64,000 nt of DNA from CAZQWJ01 sp964597265 (GCA_964597265.1 CAZQWJ010000001.1:1-64000), one strand, 5' to 3'; shown: positions 53,079-62,527, counted from the stretch's first letter. Numbers and translations: made by a program. Notes: generated from the sequence alone by a model not told the origin.

Positions 53079-53750
53079 ATGCCACAATATCAGCAGTTAG
53101 CTGTCCAAGAAAGAAATATAGTCGGCCGACAGGTCAAACAATTGCGCGACAGTGGTTTGACCCCAGCCAATATCTACGGCCTTCAGCTTGCCTCTCAGGC
53201 AGTTACGGTTCCATCGTCAGAACTGAAAAAGCTTATGAGTCAGGTGGGGGAATCAGAAATTATCGAAATCATGCTAGAGGGTGAGTCCAAAACGCGGCCG
53301 GTATTGGTCAGCGGTGTGCAACGCGATCCGGTTACAAGAGAGATCGTGCACGTTGATTTTCGCCAGGTTGATCTTACCAAAGAGGTAACCGTACCAGTTG
53401 AAATTGTCTTCGAAGGAGAGGCTCCTATTACAAAATCAGGCCTGGCTGTTTTGTTAGAGTTGATGACTGAGGTGGAGGTAACCGCATTGCCCGACAAACT
53501 TCCCAGTGAGATCGTTATTGATGTATCAAGGTTAGAAAATATCGGCGACCAGATAACGCTTGCTGATATCTCTTTGCCTGAAGGGGTTGTTATCGTAGCA
53601 GAAGATATGGAACAGCCTATTTGCAAAGTAGATGCAGTACAGATCAAAGAAGAGGAAGAAGAAATAGTTGAGGAAACTGAAGCCACAGGTGAAGAAACTG
53701 CCAGTGGCGAGACTCCCGCTGAGGAAGAAACTCCCCCCGCCGAAGAATAA
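53079..53750 (+). CDS. rplY: 50S ribosomal protein L25 (CTC form)
   Basis: A 223-residue L25/general-stress CTC protein. The N-terminal 5S rRNA-binding domain (VQERNIVGRQVKQLRDSGLTPANIYG) is followed by the TL5-type second domain (VPVEIVFEGEAP) and an acidic Glu-rich tail of about 35 residues. ATG 53079 is preferred to the open upstream frame (53016), which would overlap the divergent methyltransferase. A TATCCA box lies 6 bases before it. Confidence 0.92.
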   Translation: MPQYQQLAVQERNIVGRQVKQLRDSGLTPANIYGLQLASQAVTVPSSELKKLMSQVGESEIIEIMLEGESKTRPVLVSGVQRDPVTREIVHVDFRQVDLTKEVTVPVEIVFEGEAPITKSGLAVLLELMTEVEVTALPDKLPSEIVIDVSRLENIGDQITLADISLPEGVVIVAEDMEQPICKVDAVQIKEEEEEIVEETEATGEETASGETPAEEETPPAEE

Positions 53751-53756
53751 TACTTT

Positions 53757-54581
53757 TTAGGATTTACGTTCTATCGCTGCCAGCAGTTGTTTGCTGCCTT
53801 CATGGTCAGGATCAATGGTTAGTGCATGATTCACCGCCTCTGTTGCACGCTCAATTTGGTCTGTCTGAAAATAGCTCACTGCAAGCAGGTAGTGCGCATC
53901 AACATACTCAGGCTCTTGTTGGGCTACCGGCTCTATGACTTGTAGTGCAAGATACGGCTGTGTTATTTCTAATAACGCGTACGTAAGTAATGTGTCTTGG
54001 TACAATGGATTATTATCACTCGCTATTTCCTGCCATATTGCCCAAAAGTCTGTAATAGTGGTGGTTGCGTCAGGGGCGACTGCTGCTCGCCGAAGTAAGT
54101 CGACGCCGTCTTCTTCCTTTTCAGCCAAATAGATGAGCGCCAGGTAAAATTGCCCTTCTGTGTGATTGTTCTGCAGCTCCAACACTTTTTTGAAAGAATC
54201 TTCTGCGAGGCTGAGTTCATTGCGTTTCAACGCAATGTGCCCTTGTAATAGATTCCCTTCAAGAGAATTCGGTTGTTCCTGCAGGTATTTGGTGATCTTT
54301 TCCTGCGCTTGATCAAGATCAAAGACCAAATACTGCAATCTGGCGATAGCCAATGTGTTGGCAGTGTTGTCAGGATCAAGTTGCTGGATTGTGGTTCTTA
54401 TAGCAAATGCCTCGGTATAGTTTTGCTGTTGTTCGGCTTGTGTAGCCCTGATCTCAAGTGTCTGGATACGGTGAGTGCTGAGTGATGTGTAGATTTGCAG
54501 GACACTGTACAACACACCTGCCACAGCAATGATTATTACCAAGGAGATACCTATAGACCGTATGTTAGGCCGCTTTGTCAT
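53757..54581 (-). CDS. membrane-anchored TPR protein
   Basis: A 274-residue protein with an N-terminal membrane helix (about 10-32) and tetratricopeptide repeats covering the rest (units such as EGNLLQGHIALKRNELSLAEDSF and VDAHYLLAVSYFQTDQIERA). It is probably a scaffold for protein assembly outside or at the membrane. ATG 54581 is chosen over TTG 54599; TAGACT lies 7 bases before it. It lies downstream of valS on the same strand but has this promoter of its own. Confidence 0.75.
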   Translation of the reverse strand: MTKRPNIRSIGISLVIIIAVAGVLYSVLQIYTSLSTHRIQTLEIRATQAEQQQNYTEAFAIRTTIQQLDPDNTANTLAIARLQYLVFDLDQAQEKITKYLQEQPNSLEGNLLQGHIALKRNELSLAEDSFKKVLELQNNHTEGQFYLALIYLAEKEEDGVDLLRRAAVAPDATTTITDFWAIWQEIASDNNPLYQDTLLTYALLEITQPYLALQVIEPVAQQEPEYVDAHYLLAVSYFQTDQIERATEAVNHALTIDPDHEGSKQLLAAIERKS

Positions 54582-54626
54582 ACTGTATAGTCTATACAAA
54601 ACACGGGCATGAGCACAAGCAGGCTG

Positions 54627-56897
54627 TTACAACACAGTATGGTGTGGCCATTGGGCGGTGATGAGCAAAGAGGGTGCAGTGTCTGACACGATGCCTTCTT
54701 CCCGAAAGCCCTGATAGATTTTCTCCGTAACAAACGGCATGAATGGATGCAGGAGCTTGAGTGATTCAATATACACATGAAGCAACACACTGAGTGCAAC
54801 ATCGCTATCTGCACGGTCTTTTGTTGATTCAATGTACGTGTCTGCAACATCGTGCCACATGAATTGGTAGATAGTATCAGCAGCATCAGCAAAGCGATAT
54901 TTCTCCAATGCTGTGTTTACTGTGGTAATGGTCTGGTTCAGTTTGTCCAGCAGGAGAGTGTCTTCTTCCGTGAGTGTGAGTTTGTGGATGTCCTGCGGTT
55001 TCACCTCTGCATGTTGGATTCTTCCCACTATAAAGCGCCCCATATTCCATATTTTGGTAATAAACTTCTTGTACCCAACAATCTTGTCATGTGGGAAGTT
55101 GAAATCTTTGCCATTTGCCGTACCGCTGATTAAACCCATACGAAGGGCATCTACGCCGTATTCCTCCATGTAATCCTCAGGATTAATGACATTACCCAGG
55201 CTTTTGCTCATCTTTCGCCCGTCAATTGCTTTGACCAACCCATGTAGATACACATCAGAAAACGGCGGTTTGCCAGTCAAGTAGACCCCAAACATCACCA
55301 TGCGAGATACCCATCGGGTAACAATCTCCCAACCAGTCTCGAGCACACTCGTCGGATAGAAATACGTAAAGTCTTCAGAATCAGGATACCCTAGGGTAAT
55401 CAGTGGCCACTGCCCAGACGAAAACCACGTGTCAAATGTGTCTGTTTCTTGTAAAAACCGATCTCCGGGCTTTTCTTTACTAATCACGTAAGTAGCATTA
55501 TTAGGAGCTATCAGCGATTGTAGTCCGGTTGCAATATCCTCAATTGAGTATGTGAGTAATGCTTCGGCTACGGCAGTAGTTACTGTTTGTTTGTCAGGTG
55601 TCAAAAACGTAACCACCAGTGTTGGGTTTTCGTCTACATCGTACCATGCAGGAATACGGATACCCCATACCACTTGTCTTGAGATGGCCCAGTCGTGCAT
55701 ATTCTCCATCCACCGTATATAAGTAATTTCTCGCCATTTTGGGTAAATTGTTACCTCGCCCGACTTGACCGCTTCAAGCGCCGGTTCTTTCAGCCCTTTG
55801 ACGTTCACAAACCAGTTCGGGATTACTAACTGCTCAATATAATCACCACTTCTGTAATCTACTGGTACCAAGTGCTCGTACTCAGCATCGATTTTCTCTA
55901 TCAAACCTTCCTCCTGGAGATAGGCGACTACTTTTTCCCGTGCTTCTTTGATTGCTAAGCCTGCAACAAAACCGCCATTTTCATTGAGAGTGCCATCAAG
56001 CGAGATGAGGTTGACAACATCCAAGTTGTGCTGTCGCGCCACTTCGTAGTCGTTTTTGTCATGTGCGGGAGTAATTTTGACGATACCAGAGCCAAAGACA
56101 GGATCTACAAACGAGTCTGCAATAATAGCCATTGGCCGTTTGGTTAGAGGATTTTCAATCTTTCGCCCCACCAAAAAACGCTTGCTCTCATCATCTGGAT
56201 TAACAGCAGCGTGGGTGTCTACAAAGATTGTTTCCGGTCGAACCGTCGCAACGGCAACATATTCAGGCTCATCTGCTTTCCTGTCAAGCAAACGATAGCG
56301 GATGTAATAGAGTGGGTCGATTTGCTTCTTATACACCACCTCGGCATCGCTAAATGTGGTACCCCAGCGGAATGAGTAATTCACCAGATAATCCGCACGA
56401 TACACTTTGCCATCCTCGACCATTGTGGTAAACGTGTTGATAACGGTATCAATAGATTTTTGATCAAGGGTAAATACGTACCGACTCCAGTCCACACTGG
56501 CGCCCATGATGCGCATTTGGTCTTCGATGAGGTGCTTGTTCTCCATAACAAACTCCATGATCTTGTCGTAAAGTGTTTGGCGGTCAAAGTCGAAGCGAGA
56601 TTTGCCTTTCTCTTTGAGTTTTCGCTCAAATGTGGTTTGCGTTTCAAATCCTGCATGGTCTGTGCCCGGTATCCATAGTGCGGCATAACCCTGCATCCGT
56701 TTCCATCGGATCAAAAGGTCTTCGATCGCAATCATCAAAACATTGCCGGTGTGCATTTTGCCTGAGGCATTTGGCGGTGGGAGAATAATGGTATAGGGTT
56801 TTTTGGTAGGATCGCGCTCAGGGGTGAACGCACCGGACTCTTCCCAGAGCATATACATTTCTTTTTCGTATTGGTGAAAGTCAGGTCTTTTTTCCAA
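54627..56897 (-). CDS. valS: valine--tRNA ligase
   Basis: A 756-residue class Ia synthetase. The HIGH motif appears as KMHTGNVL (near residue 46) and KMSKS as GRKMSKSLGN (near residue 520). The CP1 editing domain (about 165-320) is present. It is shorter than the usual 880-950 residues because the C-terminal coiled coil is absent and the anticodon region is compact. The start appears to be TTG 56897, with no ATG in reach that keeps the N-terminus. Unlike most genes here it has a leader of about 70 bases, containing a perfect palindrome. Confidence 0.95.
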   Translation of the reverse strand: MEKRPDFHQYEKEMYMLWEESGAFTPERDPTKKPYTIILPPPNASGKMHTGNVLMIAIEDLLIRWKRMQGYAALWIPGTDHAGFETQTTFERKLKEKGKSRFDFDRQTLYDKIMEFVMENKHLIEDQMRIMGASVDWSRYVFTLDQKSIDTVINTFTTMVEDGKVYRADYLVNYSFRWGTTFSDAEVVYKKQIDPLYYIRYRLLDRKADEPEYVAVATVRPETIFVDTHAAVNPDDESKRFLVGRKIENPLTKRPMAIIADSFVDPVFGSGIVKITPAHDKNDYEVARQHNLDVVNLISLDGTLNENGGFVAGLAIKEAREKVVAYLQEEGLIEKIDAEYEHLVPVDYRSGDYIEQLVIPNWFVNVKGLKEPALEAVKSGEVTIYPKWREITYIRWMENMHDWAISRQVVWGIRIPAWYDVDENPTLVVTFLTPDKQTVTTAVAEALLTYSIEDIATGLQSLIAPNNATYVISKEKPGDRFLQETDTFDTWFSSGQWPLITLGYPDSEDFTYFYPTSVLETGWEIVTRWVSRMVMFGVYLTGKPPFSDVYLHGLVKAIDGRKMSKSLGNVINPEDYMEEYGVDALRMGLISGTANGKDFNFPHDKIVGYKKFITKIWNMGRFIVGRIQHAEVKPQDIHKLTLTEEDTLLLDKLNQTITTVNTALEKYRFADAADTIYQFMWHDVADTYIESTKDRADSDVALSVLLHVYIESLKLLHPFMPFVTEKIYQGFREEGIVSDTAPSLLITAQWPHHTVL

Positions 56898-56904
56898 TGA
56901 AACT

Positions 56905-56930
56905 CAGAAAATATGCACGCATATTTTCTG
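56905..56930 (-). promoter_or_regulatory. 26-bp perfect palindrome in the valS leader
   Basis: Inverted repeat with 12-bp arms (CAGAAAATATGC) and a 2-base centre, 7 bases upstream of the valS start codon and about 40 bases downstream of the predicted transcription start. In RNA it would form a hairpin next to the start codon; in DNA it could be an operator. No T-box features are seen. Confidence 0.55.
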
Positions 56931-56975
56931 TTAGTTGAATTAATCCCAAATGTTTGATCATCTGGTCTGGCTCGA

Positions 56976-57004
56976 ATTATAGGTAAAAACAACTGATAAC
57001 TCAA
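56976..57004 (-). promoter_or_regulatory. valS promoter
   Basis: On the minus strand: TTGAGT (57004-56999), a 17-base spacer and a perfect TATAAT (56981-56976). The expected start is near 56969, giving a leader of about 70 bases. Confidence 0.7.
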
Positions 57005-57061
57005 GAAAAACAAATATAAGTGCTATTCTGTTGGAACTGCGGTGTATCCTGAGGGGTGCGT

Positions 57062-57090
57062 TTGCTTGAGAATCGTGTACTATCTATCAT
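57062..57090 (+). promoter_or_regulatory. pyrG promoter
   Basis: TTGCTT (57062-57067), a 17-base spacer and TATCAT (57085-57090), ending 10 bases before ATG 57101. The predicted leader is about 3 bases. Confidence 0.65.
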
Positions 57091-57100
57091 ATCGCGACAC

Positions 57101-58795
57101 ATGCCAAAAAAGCGACTTGTCAAATACATCTTTGTTACAGGTGGTGTAATTTCCGGCCTCGGGAAAGGAATTAGCACCGCCTCCATTGCCTCTTTGCTCA
57201 AGCATTCCGGCTACACAGTTTCTATCCTCAAAGTAGACATGTATCTTAACCTTGATGCGGGAACCATCAACCCTCTCGAACATGGTGAGGTGTTTGTGAC
57301 AGCAGACGGGTTGGAAACAGATCAAGATATTGGTAATTATGAGCGGTTTCTCAATCAAAATCTCCATCGACATAATTACATGACCATGGGGCAAGTGTAT
57401 TACGACGTGATCTCCCGCGAACGCCGGCTTGAATATGAAGGCGAAGATGTGGAGGGGCATGTCCATGTCCCCAAAGAAATTATTCGTCGTATCAAAGAAA
57501 CTGCAGTCAAAGATCGCGCGGATATTGTCCTTATCGAAGTCGGCGGAACTGTAGGTGAATATCAGAATGTGATGTTTTTTGAGGCGATTCGTCGGCTCAA
57601 ACAATTACAACCAGAGGATGTGTTTTTGGTTCATCTGGTGTACTTACCTAAGCCACGACACTTAGGAGAGCTCAAAAGCAAGCCAGCCCAAACCTCCATC
57701 TACGAATTGTACAAACTGGGTTTGCAGCCACATTTTGTCATTTGCCGTAGCGAACAAATGATCGATGCCAAGAAGAAAAAACTCATCGCGTTTAATGCTG
57801 GTATACCCGAGGAGAGTATTATTGCAGCACCTGATGCAGATACGATTTATCAGATTCCTTCGGTGTTTCGTAAACAAAAATTACACACTAATCTGCTCAG
57901 ACAAATGGACCTTAAGGTCAAAAAGGATACAACGCGACGTTGGGATGACTACTATACCAAGATCTCGAAGCACAAAGCAGAAGTAAAGATCGCCATTGTC
58001 GGCAAATATTTTCACATTGGCACGTCTGTGTTGGAGGATGCATATATTTGTGTGATCGAAGCGATAAAACACGCAGCGTGGCAGCAGGCGGCCAAGCCGG
58101 TGATTCAGTGGTTTGATGTCGAACGGTTTGAGCATTCTGGTGAAAAGGAAGGAATCGCAGAAGAACTCAAGCAATATGACGGCATTATCGTACCACAGGG
58201 GTGGGGATCACGCGGGGTAGAAGGAAAAATCGCTACAGTGCAGCTTGCCCGCACCGAGAAAATCCCCTACTTAGGGTTATGTTTTGGCATGCAAATGGCA
58301 GTGATCGAATATGCCCGCAATGTGGTGGGACTCAAAAACGCCAATTCCCAAGAGGTACAGCCCAAGACTCCCCACCCTGTGATACATCTCATGGAGCACC
58401 AGCAAAAGTATATGGCTGAGAAAAAATATGGCGGCACGATCCGGCTAGGGCAGTGGCCCTGTAAGATAAAGAAAGGTAGCCTCCTGCATGAGGCATATAT
58501 GCAGTATGTTGACTATCCCTCCGAGGTTTTGAAAGCCAGAGGCCCCGGTTTGGTTCACGAACGTCATCGACATCGATATGAGGTAAACAACAAGTATCGG
58601 AGTCGGCTAGAAAAAGCAGGGTTGCTATTCAGCGGTGTATCGCCGGATGGCAAGTTGGTAGAGGCATTGGAATTGGACAAGAACGAACATCCATTTTTCG
58701 TCGGCACACAATTTCATCCCGAGTACCAAACCAGACCAACCGTGCCTCACCCGCTGTTTATGGCGTTTGTGCGGGCAGCGCAGGATAGAAATTAA
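57101..58795 (+). CDS. pyrG: CTP synthase
   Basis: A 564-residue enzyme that makes CTP from UTP using glutamine and ATP. The synthetase domain begins KYIFVTGGVISGLGKGI. The class I glutaminase domain has the nucleophile elbow GLCFGMQ and the His/Glu pair GTQFHPEY. ATG 57101 is preferred to the open upstream frame (57056), because a promoter (-10 at 57085-57090) lies between them. It overlaps hicA convergently by 4 bases. The length is slightly above the family norm (about 540). Confidence 0.96.
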   Translation: MPKKRLVKYIFVTGGVISGLGKGISTASIASLLKHSGYTVSILKVDMYLNLDAGTINPLEHGEVFVTADGLETDQDIGNYERFLNQNLHRHNYMTMGQVYYDVISRERRLEYEGEDVEGHVHVPKEIIRRIKETAVKDRADIVLIEVGGTVGEYQNVMFFEAIRRLKQLQPEDVFLVHLVYLPKPRHLGELKSKPAQTSIYELYKLGLQPHFVICRSEQMIDAKKKKLIAFNAGIPEESIIAAPDADTIYQIPSVFRKQKLHTNLLRQMDLKVKKDTTRRWDDYYTKISKHKAEVKIAIVGKYFHIGTSVLEDAYICVIEAIKHAAWQQAAKPVIQWFDVERFEHSGEKEGIAEELKQYDGIIVPQGWGSRGVEGKIATVQLARTEKIPYLGLCFGMQMAVIEYARNVVGLKNANSQEVQPKTPHPVIHLMEHQQKYMAEKKYGGTIRLGQWPCKIKKGSLLHEAYMQYVDYPSEVLKARGPGLVHERHRHRYEVNNKYRSRLEKAGLLFSGVSPDGKLVEALELDKNEHPFFVGTQFHPEYQTRPTVPHPLFMAFVRAAQDRN

Positions 58796-59022
58796 AGTCT
58801 TTTGAGGATTTCTAGATATTCCTCGACCGTGATGCCGAGTGTCCTGAGGTTGCTACGTATGATATACGGTGAAACCTCTTTATCTTCGGGAAAGACTACT
58901 GGACGTTTGAGCCCTATTCTTGAGTAAATGATATGGCTTCCTTTCTTGCGTTTGAACTCGCAACCAACAAACTTGAGAAACTTTTCAAATAGGCTCCTTT
59001 TGATAGGTGTGACGCGTGGCAT
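58792..59022 (-). CDS. hicA: HicA-type toxin (YcfA family mRNA interferase)
   Basis: A 76-residue protein with the HicA double-stranded-RNA-binding-like fold and the catalytic-His motif KKGSHIIYS (near residue 29). HicA toxins cleave mRNA and are blocked by HicB. It lies 4 bases downstream of the HicB-like gene, so here the antitoxin is first in the operon. The C-terminal LGITVEEYLEILK is the usual family ending. Confidence 0.85.
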   Translation of the reverse strand: MPRVTPIKRSLFEKFLKFVGCEFKRKKGSHIIYSRIGLKRPVVFPEDKEVSPYIIRSNLRTLGITVEEYLEILKRL

Positions 59023-59026
59023 GAAA

Positions 59027-59311
59027 TTATGTAGTTATAGCTATTTGTTTTAATTCATGCGCAATAATCGCCGGGGGTGTCCATTGTTTTTTGACTTTTT
59101 GCCAACCAAGTTCACTAAGTACCTCATCAAGTGTGCCCATTTCAATGAGCTCTTCAAAGAAAATTTCAACGATTTCGATAAATCGCTGCTCTGCCTCTTT
59201 GAACGATTTTCCTGAAGTTGCCAGGTCAAGTACTGGGGTATAAGCAACGATGTGATCGCCTTCGCTCAAAAAAGAAACTGGCACATTGTACGAGAATCTT
59301 ATCTTTCGCAT
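59027..59311 (-). CDS. hicB: HicB-like antitoxin
   Basis: A 94-residue protein with the partial RNase H-like HicB fold: a YNVPVSFLSEGDHIVAYTPVLDLATSGKS strand pattern then a helix (EAEQRFIEIVEIFFEEL). No clear helix-turn-helix DNA-binding tail is seen, so autoregulation may differ from classic HicB. It pairs with the toxin gene 4 bases downstream. TATAAT (59318-59323) is exactly 6 bases before the ATG. Confidence 0.8.
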   Translation of the reverse strand: MRKIRFSYNVPVSFLSEGDHIVAYTPVLDLATSGKSFKEAEQRFIEIVEIFFEELIEMGTLDEVLSELGWQKVKKQWTPPAIIAHELKQIAITT

Positions 59312-59360
59312 AGCAGCATTATAGCAGAAATAGTTTGTTGTTGACGTTTATTCTCGAACT

Positions 59361-60365
59361 TTACACCTTCTTTCTTCTGCTTGTACCGACAGTTCGTGAG
59401 TGGTAGTTGGGATCTGCGACAACTTCTTCGATAGGCATGGGTTGGTTATTGAAATACGCGCAGCATGCGATCATGGCCGCATTGTCTACCGATAGGCTGA
59501 GTGGTGAGATGTATACATCCAGGCTATCTGCAAATGTTTTGACAATTTTCTCGCGCAAATAGGTGTTGGCAGCTACACCGCCGGCAACGATGAGCGATGT
59601 TGGCGCATAGGTCTGTAACGCATATTCTATCTTGCGCAGCAATACGTCTGTTACTGCTTTTTGGAATGATGCAGCAATGTCAGCTTTATCCAGTGCAGCA
59701 TCAGACGCAGCAAGACGTACTGCGTTTTTCAATCCCGAAAAAGACATTTCCAGCGAAACAGTGTCTGTCATCGGCCGAGGAAGCGGGATAGCATCAGGAT
59801 TGCCGTCTTTGGCTAACTTCTCGATCTCCGGCCCACCAGGATAGGGTAACCCCAACAGGCGAGCAACCTTATCAAACGCCTCTCCTATGGCATCGTCCCG
59901 TGTGCCGCCGAGAAACTCGACGTCTCCATGATCGTGTAACAACAAAAACTCGCTATGCCCACCAGAAATAATCAGCCCCAACGCCGGAAATGTCGGTATA
60001 TTCCCTTCAAGCCATGGGGCATACAGATGTGCAACCACGTGATCAATCGGAATCAGCGGCTTGTGCCATGCGGCTGCAAGCGCCTTGGCGGTCTCTACGC
60101 CAACGATTAGAGATCCAATAAGTCCAGGGCCAACCGTAACCGCAATTGCATCAATATCGTTGGGTGTATGTTCATGCATGGCTTTTTCCAATGTTGGAAT
60201 CATGGCGATGATTTGCTGACGTGCGCCAACTTCGGGTACAATGCCGCCGGTCTTAACGTGATCCGGCGCGCTCGTGGCAAGCTCGTGCGCCATAATATGC
60301 GTACCGTTTTCTACGACGGCAACACTTGTTTCATCACAACTGGTTTCGATAGCAAGGATACGCAT
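59361..60365 (-). CDS. tsaD: tRNA N6-adenosine threonylcarbamoyltransferase
   Basis: A 334-residue Kae1/TsaD ASKHA-fold protein that, with TsaB and TsaE, installs t6A at position 37 of ANN-decoding tRNAs. It starts MRILAIETSCDETSV and carries the metal-binding HxxxH motif HVVAH (near residue 112), then GGHSEF and a GGVAANT segment. The length is typical. Its ATG directly follows the stop of the membrane-protein gene 60366, so they are co-transcribed. Confidence 0.96.
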   Translation of the reverse strand: MRILAIETSCDETSVAVVENGTHIMAHELATSAPDHVKTGGIVPEVGARQQIIAMIPTLEKAMHEHTPNDIDAIAVTVGPGLIGSLIVGVETAKALAAAWHKPLIPIDHVVAHLYAPWLEGNIPTFPALGLIISGGHSEFLLLHDHGDVEFLGGTRDDAIGEAFDKVARLLGLPYPGGPEIEKLAKDGNPDAIPLPRPMTDTVSLEMSFSGLKNAVRLAASDAALDKADIAASFQKAVTDVLLRKIEYALQTYAPTSLIVAGGVAANTYLREKIVKTFADSLDVYISPLSLSVDNAAMIACCAYFNNQPMPIEEVVADPNYHSRTVGTSRRKKV

Positions 60366-60698
60366 TTAGCCAAACAAGATGATCACTCTAAGCAGTGAAA
60401 ATAGTGCGATGAGGTTAAGAAACATCAATGATGACAGTACTAATTGCGAATAAAACTTGTCTAGCCTCCACAACCACCACGCAAGCAGCAAAACGCCAAT
60501 CAACGCAATACTGCTGTACAGCGGCAAGTGCCAGAGGTCGGACACGGCTACTAATTGGTCTAATCCCCATGGGCGAAGGTAATTGAACGGCACCATTGAT
60601 GGCAAGCGGTCGCGGAACAGCCACCACAGCCACCACATCGCCTGAGTCGCGACAAAGCTGATGCTGAAGTAGGTATAAAAGTAACGAGAGCGAAACAT
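60366..60698 (-). CDS. small polytopic membrane protein
   Basis: A 110-residue protein with three or four hydrophobic helices, rich in Trp and Leu (WWLWWLF, LLAWWLW). No family is recognised. ATG 60698 is chosen over the open frame to 60770 because TACAAT (60705-60710) lies exactly 6 bases before it. It is immediately upstream of tsaD with no gap between stop and start. Confidence 0.6.
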   Translation of the reverse strand: MFRSRYFYTYFSISFVATQAMWWLWWLFRDRLPSMVPFNYLRPWGLDQLVAVSDLWHLPLYSSIALIGVLLLAWWLWRLDKFYSQLVLSSLMFLNLIALFSLLRVIILFG

Positions 60699-60754
60699 AG
60701 GTGTATTGTAAAGGAGTGATAGGAGTAGGAAAAGTAGTAGGAAGGTTTGCCATC

Positions 60755-60866
60755 CCAGACCCTGTATCAAGTACAGGACAAGCTTGATCTGCCTGCCTGC
60801 GCAGGCAGATACGCAGGGATCCAGCCTGTCTACTGTCTGGATTCCAGGTCAAGTCTGGAATGACGA
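60755..60866. repeat. cluster of extragenic palindromic repeats
   Basis: The 162-base gap between metG and the small membrane gene contains several hairpins in series: CCTGTA/TACAGG (60761-60777), a 10-bp-arm palindrome ATCTGCCTGC/GCAGGCAGAT (60787-60810) and ATTCCAG/CTGGAAT (60841-60861). The GATTCCAG...CTGGAATGAC form matches dispersed repeats seen in many genomes. It may also end metG transcription. Confidence 0.6.
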
Positions 60867-60872
60867 TGCGCC

Positions 60873-62488
60873 TTACCGCTTACTATCGCCTGTCTCTAGT
60901 CGTGGGAATAATCCCTCCGCTGCCTTGACCTGTGTANNNNNNNNNNNNNNNNNNNNNNNNNNNNNNNNNNNNNNNNNNNNNNNNNNNNNNNNNNNNNNNN
61001 NNNNNNNNNNNNNNNNNNNNNNNNNNNNNNNNNNNNACTATCGCCTGTCTCTAGTCGTGGGAATAATCCCTCCGCTGCCTTGACCTGTGTACCGGCGAAC
61101 TGTGTTTGGATCTTTTGGGCAGTGGTGGGGATGAACGGCTCGATGAGTTTGGCTATTGCTCTAATTTCTGTCACTAGTTTTTCCCACACCAGGTTGTTTT
61201 CTTCTGACAACACGCTGTCGGATTTGAGCAATTCCCAAGGTTTGGTTTCATCGATATACTTATCCAAGACGCGGATTTTGTCCCAAATCAGTACCAATAC
61301 CTGATCTACACGGTACTCGTCCCAACGCGGCTGCATCTCAGTAGTCTGCGGATAGGCGCTGTAATCGGCAGGGGTGCTGGTGTAGCCTGATTTTTCCAAT
61401 ACCTTGGCAGTGCGAGAAACCAAATTGCCCAACCCGTTTGCCAAGTCAGCAGTATAGACTTCTTCAAAATGTGGGATTGAAATATCCACATCCTCAACAA
61501 TAGGTCCGTGTTTGAGCATGTAATAGCGAACCGCATCTACACCATATTGTTGTACTAACTCGTCGGGGCGGATAACGTTGCCACGGGACTTACTTATCTT
61601 TTGCCCGTCAAGGTGCATAAACCCGTGCGCGTATACCGTATCGGGCAAGCGGTATCCGACACTTTGTAACATGGCTGGCCACAGTAGTGCGTGAAATACA
61701 GCATTATCCTTACCAAGGATGTGTATGATATGCGTGTCATCGCCCCAAAAACCTTTCGGGTGAGCTGCGGTGTAGTAATTTACCAACGCGTCAAACCACA
61801 CGTAGATAACGTGTTGATCGTCGCCCGGTACGGGTATTCCCCATGCGACTTTTGATTTTGGACGGCTGATAGGCTTATCCTGTAGCTCTTGTGCCAAGAA
61901 ACCAAGCATATCTTTTTTACGTGCTTCGGGGATGAGCAAATGCTTAGTTTCCAATAGGTCATGTAAAAAGTCAGCGTACTTTGACCAGGCAAAAAAGTAG
62001 TTTTCTTCTTCCAATTTTTGGATCTGTCGGGTGGGGTGCAATGGGCACTGTTCGTTTTCGTCTAGCTCTGAGTGTGTCTTGTACGCTTCGCACCCTTCAC
62101 AGTAAAAGCCGACGTAGGCATCCTTATATACGTCGCCGTTCTCTTGGGCTTTTCTAAAAAATTCCTGCGCGAATGGCGCGTGATCCGGATCAGTAGTGCG
62201 GATGAACCGATCGTATGAGATGTGTAGCGCGTCGTATTGTTGCCTGTCTTTTTGAGAAATCATATCAACGTGTTCCTGTGGTGTGCGGTTATGTGCTTCT
62301 GCGGCTTTCTGATTAGTAGTGCCGTATTCATCCGTACCAACGGTAAAAAGAACGTTATCTGCTCCAAGTGTGAGTCGGTAATATCGTGCCAGTGCGTCTG
62401 CCAGTATCTTTTGGTACGCATGGCCGATGTGGATGACATCGTTGCAATAATCAATCGCGGTAGTGATCAGTACTTTTTGTTTTTCCAT
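60873..62488 (-). CDS. metG: methionine--tRNA ligase (interrupted by a scaffold gap)
   Basis: A class Ia synthetase with HIGHAYQKI (near residue 20), KISKSRGN (near residue 300) and a zinc-binding knuckle (CEGC then CPLH, near 130-150). Its 3' end contains a 100-N gap flanked by the same 55 bases on both sides. If the duplicate and gap are collapsed, the protein ends LETGDSKR at TAA 60873-60875, about 485 residues, without the C-terminal tRNA-binding domain. TTGCCT, 17 bases, TACAAT (62495-62500) lies 6 bases before the ATG. Confidence 0.93.
60937..61036. other. 100-N assembly gap, probably artificial
   Basis: Exactly 100 N. The 55 bases before it (60882-60936) are repeated identically after it (61037-61091), so the contig ends overlap and no sequence need be missing. 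Confidence 0.9.
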
Positions 62489-62494
62489 GAGCGG

Positions 62495-62523
62495 ATTGTA
62501 CGTGAAAGCCCGAGAGAAGGCAA
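62495..62523 (-). promoter_or_regulatory. metG promoter
   Basis: On the minus strand: TTGCCT (62523-62518), 17-base spacer, TACAAT (62500-62495), then 6 bases to the ATG. This is the clearest example of the leaderless pattern. Confidence 0.7.
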
Positions 62524-62527
62524 AATA

